A stretch of 13,012 nt of DNA from Opitutia bacterium UBA3151 (GTDB lineage: Bacteria > Verrucomicrobiota > Verrucomicrobiia > Opitutales > Seribacteraceae). This document shows, piece after piece, positions 7,250 to 13,012 of this stretch. Under the pieces are notes generated by a model. The model was not told where the DNA came from. It searched no databases and saw nothing but the letters and a program-made list of their open reading frames with translations. The DNA lies in assembly GCA_002364975.1 (NCBI GenBank), contig DEYT01000107.1, forward strand, positions 8,369 through 21,380. The letters are read 5' to 3'. The translations under genes and the position numbers were made by a program. The first letter of the stretch is position 1. The number at the start of each line of letters is the position of its first letter.

Positions 7250-7299
7250 TGGACTTGTTTAAAAATGTAAGGACGATTTGTTATCCAAAAATTACCTAA
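7249..7299 (+). CDS. Possible 16-codon ORF or leftover 5' end of a lost downstream gene
   Basis: The stop of the preceding methyltransferase overlaps an ATG as TAATG. The frame runs for 16 codons (MDLFKNVRTI...PKIT) to a TAA at 7297. The start geometry copies the tight coupling of the upstream genes, so it may be the beginning of a further operon gene cut off by the rearrangement that placed the pseudogene here. It is equally possible that it is chance; the peptide has no recognisable motif. Confidence 0.2.
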   Translation: MDLFKNVRTICYPKIT

Positions 7300-7309
7300 A
7301 TTTAAAATA

Positions 7310-7649
7310 TCATTCAACAACCTCTTAAGCTTCTACCAACGCTTCTTTTTCTGTTGTTTCGGTTGAAGTTAAGATAGCCGAGTAGTTACTAGGTTTAAGG
7401 TCCAGCACAATAGCAGCTTCATTAGCATCAGCGGGTAAGGTAATACCCTCGCTGCCATCTACTGTGGAAATATTTTCCGTGCCCGTGGCATCTCCCCAAT
7501 TGTCAATTGTGCGGTTAAACGCCCTAAGCACTGTCCGTGAGCTTGTAGATAATAAGGGCAGGTGCCTTCGGGATATCACCGGAAATCTGGTGATAAGCAA
7601 GTAATTTACCCGCAATAATAAGAATAAAAAAAAGGCTGGAAACTTTCAT
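7310..7649 (-). pseudogene. Decayed inverted paralogue of the left-edge secreted-protein gene
   Basis: Read on the minus strand, an ATG at 7649-7647 opens MKVSSLFFILIIAGKLLA, a convincing signal peptide, and continues into PALIIYKLTDSA, which aligns to PALIIYKLTDGA of the 1-372 gene. The Trp codon is then TAG (7526-7524) and the Tyr codon two further on is TAA (7517-7515). A one-base insertion between 7497 and 7514 shifts the frame. After that, about 186 bases align to 184-369 with roughly 18 mismatches by hand count (about 90% identity), about two thirds of them synonymous. Near the end, TAC has become TAA (7327-7325), after which EVVE and a TGA at 7312-7310 still mirror the intact gene's EIVE-stop. 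Three nonsense changes plus a frameshift make it non-functional as a full protein. The link from signal peptide straight to PALIIY suggests a short paralogue or an internal deletion. Confidence 0.85.
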
Positions 7650-7860
7650 AATTAGAATAATTTGATTTCAATCGTGCTTATTCTTCAACTCGCTGGTGGG
7701 CTACCAAAAGGATTGTCGCTTTCTGCCTTGTAACATTGCGACTCTGTTACAATTTCGGCACAAAAGGATTTTTTATTGGGATTAGAAAAAGTTATCTTCG
7801 ATCCACCTTGAAATTTTAATCAAGTTGTCAAAATCGATTTTATAGTGATAGAAGAACAGG
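7650..7860. other. Non-coding stretch between the pseudogene and the nucleotide-sugar operon
   Basis: No complete gene is present. A 45-codon open stretch without a start (7819-7685, minus strand; SDNPFGSPPAS at its end) may be a gene scrap or chance. The inverted repeat at 7724-7760 lies here. The promoter of the operon that starts at 7861 should also lie here, but I found no convincing -35/-10 pair: TTGTCA at 7825-7830 has no good -10 at proper distance. The Shine-Dalgarno before the ATG at 7861 is poor (CAGG directly abutting the start). Confidence 0.5.
7724..7760. repeat. Inverted repeat within short direct repeats, possible operator or stem-loop
   Basis: TGCCTTGTAAC (7724-7734) pairs with GTTACAA (7746-7752) and, after a four-base TTTC bulge, GGCA (7757-7760). 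This gives 11 base pairs around an 11-base loop. Copies of AAAAGGATT flank it at 7706-7714 and 7762-7770. It could be a protein-binding palindrome (core GTAAC-N11-GTTAC) for the downstream operon or a transcript stem-loop. The T-run at 7769-7774 is too far from the stem for a good terminator. Confidence 0.4.
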
Positions 7861-8739
7861 ATGTATACCATACTTGCTCCAAGCGGTTATGTGGGTTCAA
7901 AGTTTTTTGAATTTCTCCAAAGAAATGGAGATGAAGTCTTGGGAGTCAGTCGAAATGATCTTGATTATTACAATCCCGCCACCCTCAAAAGTTTTCTAAA
8001 GTCCAAAAATCCTCGTTTTTTAATAAATGCCGCAGGCTATACCGGTAAACCGAATGTGGATGCCTGTGAATCTGCGAAGTCTGATTGCTTACTCGGCAAC
8101 TCCGTACTCCCTGGGATTATTCGGGAAGTATGCGAGGATCTTAATATTGTGTGGGGACATGTCTCCAGTGGTTGCATCTACTCTGAGAGGAGAGAGGATG
8201 GGAAGGGGTGGTCGGAGGAGGATGCACCCAACTTTTCCTTTCGTTCACCTCCATGCAGTTTTTACAGCGGGAGTAAGGCTTTAGGGGAAGAAGTTTTGCA
8301 AGGAGCGAGTAATGCTTTTATTTGGAGGTTGCGGATCCCCTTCAATCAGGAAAAAAATCCACGAAATTACCTCCAGAAACTTTTGAATTACAACCGCCTT
8401 TTGGAGGCTGAGAATTCAGTTTCTCACTTGGAAGAATTTGTTGAAAAGAGTATTAATTGTTTTCATAAAGAGATTGAACCAGGGGTCTACAATATGACCA
8501 ACCAAGGCTCTATTACTACTCGACAGGTTACGAATTGGATGCTCGCAGAGGGGGTAACGGACAAGCATTTCAACTTTTTCGAAAATGAAGCTGAGTTTAT
8601 GGATCAGGCGGCTAAAACACCTCGTTCGAATTGCACCCTCGATACCAGCAAGGCACAGAAAGCTGGTATTGGAATGAAATGTGTAGAAGAAGCTATGAGA
8701 GAATCGATGAGAAAGATGGCAGAAGGGGTTCTAGTTTGA
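7861..8739 (+). CDS. Bifunctional NDP-4-keto-rhamnose 3,5-epimerase/4-reductase, plant NRS/ER (UER1)-like
   Basis: 292 residues, a short-chain dehydrogenase fold. The NAD(P)-binding loop is GYVGSKF (9-15), the Tyr-Lys pair is in YSGSK (Y135, K139), and S103 is in the catalytic Ser/Thr position. The sequence follows the plant NRS/ER enzyme rather than RmlD: NAAGYTGKPNVDACES (plant NAAGVTGRPNVDWCES), SSGCIY (plant ATGCIF), EEDAPNF (plant EEDTPNF), NPRNYLQK (plant NPRNFITK), APRSN-like KTPRSN near the end. In the Arabidopsis enzyme the Cys and Lys of those motifs (Cys115, Lys183, from memory of the structural work) are linked to epimerisation; here they are C105 and K173. It would turn dTDP-4-keto-6-deoxyglucose into dTDP-L-rhamnose in one protein, replacing RmlC and RmlD, neither of which is otherwise present. 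It heads an operon with rmlB and rmlA. The alternative is a reductase-only RmlD-like enzyme. Confidence 0.82.
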   Translation: MYTILAPSGYVGSKFFEFLQRNGDEVLGVSRNDLDYYNPATLKSFLKSKNPRFLINAAGYTGKPNVDACESAKSDCLLGNSVLPGIIREVCEDLNIVWGHVSSGCIYSERREDGKGWSEEDAPNFSFRSPPCSFYSGSKALGEEVLQGASNAFIWRLRIPFNQEKNPRNYLQKLLNYNRLLEAENSVSHLEEFVEKSINCFHKEIEPGVYNMTNQGSITTRQVTNWMLAEGVTDKHFNFFENEAEFMDQAAKTPRSNCTLDTSKAQKAGIGMKCVEEAMRESMRKMAEGVLV

Positions 8740-9791
8740 AGAAAATTTTGGTCACTGGAGGCTATGGATTTATAGGCTCTAACTTTATTCGAATGCTTAT
8801 TACAGAGGATGCGAGTGAACTTGTGATCAATTATGACAAGCAGACCTATGCTGGAAACCCAGAGAACCTTGGAGATCTTGAAAATCATAGGGCATACCAA
8901 TTAATCAAAGCAGATATTTGTGACCAAGAAAGTATCGAAAGAGCATTGTCTGATTACGAGGTGGATGCGATTGTAAACTTTGCGGCAGAAAGTCATGTGG
9001 ACCGTTCGATCGATGGCCCGGAACCTTTCGTCCAAACCAATGTGGTCGGAACGCTTAGATTATTGGAAGCAACGAAAGCCTATTTGCAGGATTCTGGCTC
9101 AGCAAAAAAAGATTCCTTTCGGTTCCTGCATGTATCCACAGATGAAGTATATGGTTCCCTTAAACAGGAAGATCCGCCTTTTTCCGAGGCCACCTCTTAT
9201 TCACCGAATAGCCCATACTCTGCGTCCAAGGCGTCCGCCGATCATTTAGTTCGTTCGTATTTTCATACCTTTGGGCTTCCGACCCTAACAACAAATTGTT
9301 CCAACAACTATGGACCCTATCAATTTCCAGAGAAGCTCATTCCTTTGATGATTTTGAATGCCTGCGAGGGAAAACCGCTTCCTATCTATGGAGATGGCTC
9401 GAATATTCGTGATTGGCTCTTTGTGGATGACCATTGTGCAGGAATCTTGCGTGTCCTGAAAGAAGGTTGGGTGGGGGAAACCTATTGCATCGGTGGTGCT
9501 TCCGAAAAAACGAATCTGGAGGTAATTGATACCCTGTGTGCAATTCTTGATAATAAAAATCCCGAAGGTGCCCCTCATCAACATTTGAAAACTTTTGTCA
9601 AGGACCGACCCGGTCATGACCAAAGATATGCGATTGATTTTTCCAAAATTAAGGATGAACTCGGTTGGCAACCAACCTATTCCTTTGAGGAAGGAATGGA
9701 AAAAACCGTAGACTGGTATCTCAACCAGCAAGAATGGTGTAATAATGTTACCACGGGGAAATACCAGCGTGAAAGGCTCGGGGTTTCATGA
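8736..9791 (+). CDS. rmlB: dTDP-glucose 4,6-dehydratase
   Basis: Converts dTDP-glucose to dTDP-4-keto-6-deoxyglucose with bound NAD. I place the start at TTG 8736, which overlaps the previous stop (TTGA), is preceded by AGAAGGGG about eight bases upstream, and puts the NAD loop GGYGFIGSNF at residues 8-17. An ATG at 8631 in the same frame would add 35 residues of out-of-frame sequence from the previous gene and is not credible. The 351-residue length is normal for RmlB. Seen: catalytic STDEVYG with T135-D136-E137, Tyr-Lys pair Y161/K165 in YSASK, NCSNNYGPYQFPEKLIPL, GDGSNIRDWL and VKDRPGHDQRYAID, all hallmarks of the family. The active site appears intact. It lies between the epimerase/reductase and rmlA, overlapping both. 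Confidence 0.97.
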   Translation: MKKILVTGGYGFIGSNFIRMLITEDASELVINYDKQTYAGNPENLGDLENHRAYQLIKADICDQESIERALSDYEVDAIVNFAAESHVDRSIDGPEPFVQTNVVGTLRLLEATKAYLQDSGSAKKDSFRFLHVSTDEVYGSLKQEDPPFSEATSYSPNSPYSASKASADHLVRSYFHTFGLPTLTTNCSNNYGPYQFPEKLIPLMILNACEGKPLPIYGDGSNIRDWLFVDDHCAGILRVLKEGWVGETYCIGGASEKTNLEVIDTLCAILDNKNPEGAPHQHLKTFVKDRPGHDQRYAIDFSKIKDELGWQPTYSFEEGMEKTVDWYLNQQEWCNNVTTGKYQRERLGVS

Positions 9792-10672
9792 GTGAAAGAA
9801 AGGGAATTGTTTTGGCAGGTGGATCTGGAACGAGGCTATATCCTTTAACCATGGCTGTAAGTAAGCAACTCATGCCAGTTTATGATAAGCCTATGATCTA
9901 CTATCCGATATCCATTTTGATGCTTTCAGGAATTCGTGAAATCTTAATCATTTCCACTCCTCGGGACCTACCTATGTTTCAAGAATTGCTCGGGGATGGT
10001 TCAAGGTTTGGAATTTCTTTCGCTTATGAAGTACAGCCTAGTCCTGACGGTTTGGCTCAAGCCTTTATCATCGGAGAGCAATTTTTAGGAAATTCACCAT
10101 CAACCTTAATTCTGGGAGATAATGTTTTTTATGGTCACGAATTGGAGAAAACTCTTAAGATCGCGTGCAAACAGTCGATAGGAGCTTCCATATTTGGATA
10201 TCATGTGTCGGATCCTCAGAATTATGGTGTAGTTGAGTTTGATGATTCAGGTAAGGTGATTTCTTTGCAAGAGAAGCCCCAAAATCCAAAATCTAATTAT
10301 GCCGTGCCTGGCTTGTATTTTTATGATCCGCAGGTTTGTTCGATTGCTAAAGGTCTCAAGCCTTCTCCCCGTGGAGAACTAGAGATCACCGATCTGAATA
10401 GGAATTACCTAGAACATGGTCAGCTTTCGGTAGAAATAATGGGGCGAGGGACCGCATGGTTGGATACTGGAAGTCATGAAAACTTGGCTTCCGCCACTGA
10501 TTTTGTGAAAGTAATTGAGGAAAGGCAGGGACTCAAGATCGCCTGCCTTGAGGAAATAGCACTTTACAAGAATTGGTTAGATTTTGAGCAACTCGAAGTG
10601 CATGCATACAACCATGGTTCTTCCTCCTACGGATCGTATCTAAAATCTATCCTTACGCGGCTCTCAAAATAA
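9788..10672 (+). CDS. rmlA: Glucose-1-phosphate thymidylyltransferase
   Basis: Makes dTDP-glucose from glucose-1-phosphate and dTTP, the entry step to dTDP-rhamnose. 294 residues, the usual RmlA length. The nucleotide loop GGSGTRLYPLT (11-21) with R16 and K26 of SKQLMPVYDKPM is canonical. LGDN with D111 and the D226 of WLDTGSHENL are in the positions of the metal-binding aspartates, and EKP plus GLYFYD complete the pattern. Its ATG overlaps the rmlB stop (ATGA at 9788-9791), so translation is probably coupled. Family enzymes are usually feedback-inhibited by dTDP-rhamnose at an allosteric site; I cannot judge that site here. No terminator-like hairpin with a T-run follows. Confidence 0.97.
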   Translation: MSERKGIVLAGGSGTRLYPLTMAVSKQLMPVYDKPMIYYPISILMLSGIREILIISTPRDLPMFQELLGDGSRFGISFAYEVQPSPDGLAQAFIIGEQFLGNSPSTLILGDNVFYGHELEKTLKIACKQSIGASIFGYHVSDPQNYGVVEFDDSGKVISLQEKPQNPKSNYAVPGLYFYDPQVCSIAKGLKPSPRGELEITDLNRNYLEHGQLSVEIMGRGTAWLDTGSHENLASATDFVKVIEERQGLKIACLEEIALYKNWLDFEQLEVHAYNHGSSSYGSYLKSILTRLSK

Positions 10673-10686
10673 CAAAAAGACCAAAT

Positions 10687-10714
10687 ACATATCAACGCAT
10701 CATGATATGTTGAT
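10687..10714 (+). promoter_or_regulatory. metK leader with two mutually exclusive hairpins
   Basis: ACATATCA (10687-10694) pairs with TGATATGT (10703-10710) in an eight-pair stem with an eight-base loop. The overlapping ATCAAC (10691-10696) can instead pair with GTTGAT (10709-10714). The two stems share bases and cannot form together. There is no adjacent T-run, so this is not a simple terminator for rmlA. It lies 44 bases before the metK start. It does not match any SAM riboswitch consensus I know, so a regulatory role is only a possibility. Confidence 0.3.
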
Positions 10715-10757
10715 GAATAAACTTGATTTCTACTTATCTTTCTGATGCAGTAGGAGA

Positions 10758-11927
10758 ATGTCAAAATCCTTTATCTTTTCTTCTGAATCCGTTGGCGAAG
10801 GTCATCCTGATAAAGTGTCGGATTCCATTTCTGATAGCATTCTGGACGCATGCCTTGAACAAGACCCTCACAGCAGAGTTGCTTGTGAAACTCTCGTTAA
10901 AAGCAATTGTGTTACGATTGCTGGAGAGATTACAACTTCTTCTAAATTTGATTATGAAGCGGTTGTACGAAGTGCAATTAAAGAGATCGGTTACACAAAC
11001 GACGATGATATCTTTCATGCAGACAAGGTATTCATTACCAATCAGTTAACGGCTCAGTCTCGAGATATTGGGCAGGGTGTTGATGCTAATGCAGCCGAAG
11101 GAAAAGGAACCGCGGAACAAGGCGCTGGTGACCAGGGGATTATGTTTGGTTATGCTTGTAATGAGACCGAAGAACTCATGCCTGCCCCGGTTATGTTTGC
11201 CCATCGAATCCTTCGTAAGATGGCAGAAATTAGGAAAACGACTCATGAGGCAACTTGGCTCAGGCCAGATTGCAAATCACAAGTAGCCTTGAAGTATGAC
11301 GATAGTAAAATGGTAGAAATTGAAAATGTTGTGGTATCCACCCAACATGCAGATTCGGCTGAAAATCATACGATTCGCTCCTTTATTACGGAAGAAATTA
11401 TCAAGCCCTCACTTCCATCGGAGCTTTTATCGGCCAATACCGAATATCTGATTAATCCTACAGGTCGCTTTGTTGTTGGTGGACCTGAAGGAGATTCCGG
11501 ACTTACCGGAAGGAAAATTATTGTCGACACTTACGGAGGCTGGGGAAGGCATGGGGGTGGTGCCTTTTCAGGTAAAGACCCAAGTAAAGTTGATCGCTCA
11601 GCCGCCTACATGTGTCGGTGGGTTGCTAAAAACATCGTTGCCGCTGGACTTGCGGAGCGAGTGGAGATTCAAGTTGCCTATGCAATCGGCCATCCTTATC
11701 CAACTAGTATTACCACCGACTGCTTCGGTACGGAAACAGTAGATGAATCAAAAATTCAACAAGGTGTCTTGGAAGTTTTCGACTTCAAGCCTGCAGCGAT
11801 TGTTTCCCAGCTCGATTTGCTCCGTCCAATTTATGGACAAACCACTCACTATGGACACTTTGGAAAATCTGATCTCCCATGGGAGCAATTGACTAAAGTG
11901 GACGATCTAAAATCAGCAACTTCCTAA
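10758..11927 (+). CDS. metK: S-adenosylmethionine synthetase
   Basis: Makes SAM from methionine and ATP in the cytoplasm. 389 residues, the normal bacterial length. The N-terminus SKSFIFSSESVGEGHPDK (residues 2-19, with H16 and D18 of GHPDK in the active site) is right for the family, fixing the start at 10758. The first family signature GAGDQGIMFGYA begins at 122, and the glycine-rich GGGAFSGKDPSKVDRSAAY begins near 266. No break or missing key residue was noticed. The Shine-Dalgarno AGGAG (10752-10756) ends only one base before the ATG, an unusually tight spacing. It is followed after 41 bases by ahcY, so the pair links SAM synthesis with SAH removal, which suits a locus with four methyltransferase domains nearby. 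Confidence 0.98.
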   Translation: MSKSFIFSSESVGEGHPDKVSDSISDSILDACLEQDPHSRVACETLVKSNCVTIAGEITTSSKFDYEAVVRSAIKEIGYTNDDDIFHADKVFITNQLTAQSRDIGQGVDANAAEGKGTAEQGAGDQGIMFGYACNETEELMPAPVMFAHRILRKMAEIRKTTHEATWLRPDCKSQVALKYDDSKMVEIENVVVSTQHADSAENHTIRSFITEEIIKPSLPSELLSANTEYLINPTGRFVVGGPEGDSGLTGRKIIVDTYGGWGRHGGGAFSGKDPSKVDRSAAYMCRWVAKNIVAAGLAERVEIQVAYAIGHPYPTSITTDCFGTETVDESKIQQGVLEVFDFKPAAIVSQLDLLRPIYGQTTHYGHFGKSDLPWEQLTKVDDLKSATS

Positions 11928-11968
11928 CCTTTTTGATCCCTTTTTTCCTAACCAGCGTTATCTTAACA

Positions 11969-13012
11969 ATGACTATTATGACAGAAACTATCACCCCTAC
12001 ACTTGATTATAAAGTTGCCGATATCACACTAGCTGAATTCGGCCGAAAAGAAATTTCCATTGCTGAGCATGAAATGCCAGGATTAATGGCTACTCGAGAA
12101 AAATACGGCCCTTCTAAACCTCTCGCTGGTGTAAAGATAATGGGGTCTCTTCACATGACGATCCAAACTGCGGTTCTTATCGAAACTCTTGTAGAATTAG
12201 GTGCCGATGTTCGTTGGTGTTCTTGCAATATATACTCCACACAAGACCATGCCGCTGCAGCAGTCGCTGCAGCTGGAATACCTGTATTTGCCTGGAAAGG
12301 AGAAACTTTGGATGATTATTGGGATTGCACCTTGAATGCACTAACTTGGCCTGACGGTTCAGGTCCTGAGCAAATTGTTGATGACGGCGGTGATGCTACT
12401 TTACTCATCCACAAAGGATTTGAATTAGAAAATGGTAGCGATTGGGTCAATTCCGACTCTGAGAGCGAAGAAGAGGAAGTCATAAAAAAATTACTCAAAA
12501 AAACTCATTTGGAAAAGCCTATTCACTGGTCGAAAGTTGCTGAAAAGGTAGTTGGAGTTTCGGAAGAGACAACAACTGGCGTTCTTCGTCTTCTGCAAAT
12601 GCAGGATGAAGGGAATCTTCTTTTTCAAGCGATCAATGTCAACGACTCAGTAACCAAATCTAAATTCGACAACAATTACGGATGCCGTCATTCCTTAGTT
12701 GACGGAATCAAACGTGCACTCGATGTACTTATCTCAGGTAAATTGGCTATGGTTTGTGGTTATGGGGATGTGGGCAAAGGCTCTGCAGATTCTCTTGCCA
12801 ACGAAAAGGCCCGGGTCATGGTATCGGAAGTAGATCCCATATGTGCTTTGCAGGCATGCATGTCAGGTTACCAAGTTACAACCATTGAGGATGCCTTAGA
12901 AACTGCAGATATTTTCGTAACCACTACGGGTAACAAGGATATCATCACGGCTGAGCATATAAGTAAGATGAAAGATCAAGCCATTGTCTGTAACATCGGT
13001 CACTTTGATAAT
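11969..13012 (+). CDS. ahcY: Adenosylhomocysteinase, N-terminal ~348 residues (runs off the window)
   Basis: Hydrolyses S-adenosylhomocysteine to adenosine and homocysteine, relieving product inhibition of methyltransferases. The frame is open to the last base, giving 348 codons, so roughly the last quarter is missing. Signature 1 SCNIYSTQDHAAAA begins at residue 85, and the NAD-binding loop VCGYGDVGKGSA has its glycines at 264-271. Between about residues 165 and 225 is the extra segment (HWSKVAEKVVGVSEETT...) found in the long bacterial form of the enzyme. The start is either ATG 11969 or ATG 11978, three codons later; neither has a good Shine-Dalgarno, and the conserved DYKVADI follows both. 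It lies 41 bases after metK with no terminator between, so co-transcription is likely. Confidence 0.97.
   Translation, partial: MTIMTETITPTLDYKVADITLAEFGRKEISIAEHEMPGLMATREKYGPSKPLAGVKIMGSLHMTIQTAVLIETLVELGADVRWCSCNIYSTQDHAAAAVAAAGIPVFAWKGETLDDYWDCTLNALTWPDGSGPEQIVDDGGDATLLIHKGFELENGSDWVNSDSESEEEEVIKKLLKKTHLEKPIHWSKVAEKVVGVSEETTTGVLRLLQMQDEGNLLFQAINVNDSVTKSKFDNNYGCRHSLVDGIKRALDVLISGKLAMVCGYGDVGKGSADSLANEKARVMVSEVDPICALQACMSGYQVTTIEDALETADIFVTTTGNKDIITAEHISKMKDQAIVCNIGHFDN

Noticed and set aside
7724..7774. The inverted repeat plus T-run as an intrinsic terminator
   Set aside because: Eight bases separate the stem from the T-run and the stem has a bulge, so it is a poor terminator. There is also no intact gene upstream on the plus strand for it to serve.
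7808..7846. A promoter for the 7861 gene (TTGAAA 7808 or TTGTCA 7825 with TATAGT 7841)
   Set aside because: Spacings are 27 and 10 bases, both outside the working range.
8631..8735. An ATG at 8631 as the rmlB start, giving a 386-residue protein
   Set aside because: The extra 35 residues read through the previous gene out of its frame and have no counterpart in RmlB. TTG 8736 fits the family N-terminus, has a Shine-Dalgarno and overlaps the previous stop.
9285..9731. A 148-codon open frame on the minus strand
   Set aside because: It lies entirely antisense to the conserved core of rmlB and its translation resembles no protein family; it is a shadow of codon bias. The minus-strand frames at 617-844, 5147-5380, 6637-6864 and 10761-11018 were rejected for the same reason.
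10673..10757. A known SAM riboswitch class upstream of metK
   Set aside because: The gap is 85 bases and I cannot align it to the SAM-I, SAM-II, SAM/SAH or SAH cores that I remember. Only the two alternative stems are reported.
11928..11968. A terminator between metK and ahcY in the T-rich gap
   Set aside because: There are T-runs but no stem, so nothing separates the two genes.

Overview
The window looks like a chromosomal surface-polysaccharide locus next to a methyl-cycle operon. The likely host is a Verrucomicrobiota bacterium, perhaps of the marine Opitutales/Puniceicoccales type. This is an inference from protein style: the left-edge protein ends in the 'ADP-x-L-x-x-Y ... PG-x-Y-x-A-x-x ... 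ALVE-x-Y' domain common in secreted verrucomicrobial proteins, and the polysaccharide genes carry the fused methyltransferase/coiled-coil/glycosyltransferase architecture seen in that phylum. There is no RNA gene, phage, CRISPR or transposase to date or type the region.

Layout. (1) 1-372 is the 3' end of a secreted-type protein gene, followed by a clear intrinsic terminator (408-440). (2) 492-7249 is a compact, AT-rich, co-directional segment of five genes: a Wzt-type ABC ATPase with a C-terminal cargo-binding extension; a small SAM methyltransferase; a 1018-residue fusion of methyltransferase, coiled coil and two GT2 glycosyltransferases; and two more SAM methyltransferases. Three of the four junctions are ATGA start/stop overlaps. 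(3) 7250-7860 is a non-coding or decayed stretch. It holds a 16-codon ORF, a pseudogene on the minus strand that is about 90% identical to the gene at the left edge, and an inverted repeat. The AT-rich segment is therefore flanked by inverted copies of one gene family. (4) 7861-10672 is a three-gene nucleotide-sugar operon (epimerase/reductase, rmlB, rmlA) with overlapping starts and stops. (5) 10758-13012 is metK followed by ahcY, which runs off the right edge.

How the parts fit. RmlA and RmlB make dTDP-4-keto-6-deoxyglucose. The first gene of that operon is not an ordinary RmlD. It resembles the plant bifunctional 3,5-epimerase/4-reductase (NRS/ER, UER1) and keeps both the reductase Tyr-Lys pair and the Cys and Lys linked to epimerisation in the plant enzyme. 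This would explain the absence of rmlC, and three genes would suffice for dTDP-L-rhamnose. Rhamnose or a related sugar could feed the GT2 domains of the fusion protein, the methyltransferases could modify or cap the glycan, and the Wzt C-terminal domain could recognise the finished chain for export. The membrane partner (Wzm) is not in the window. MetK and AhcY make SAM and remove the SAH that methyltransferases produce.

Most worth following up: the epimerase/reductase replacing RmlC plus RmlD; the methyltransferase-coiled coil-GT-GT fusion with an exact 14-residue repeat, which invites comparison with the WbdD chain-length ruler; and the inverted gene/pseudogene pair bounding the AT-rich segment.
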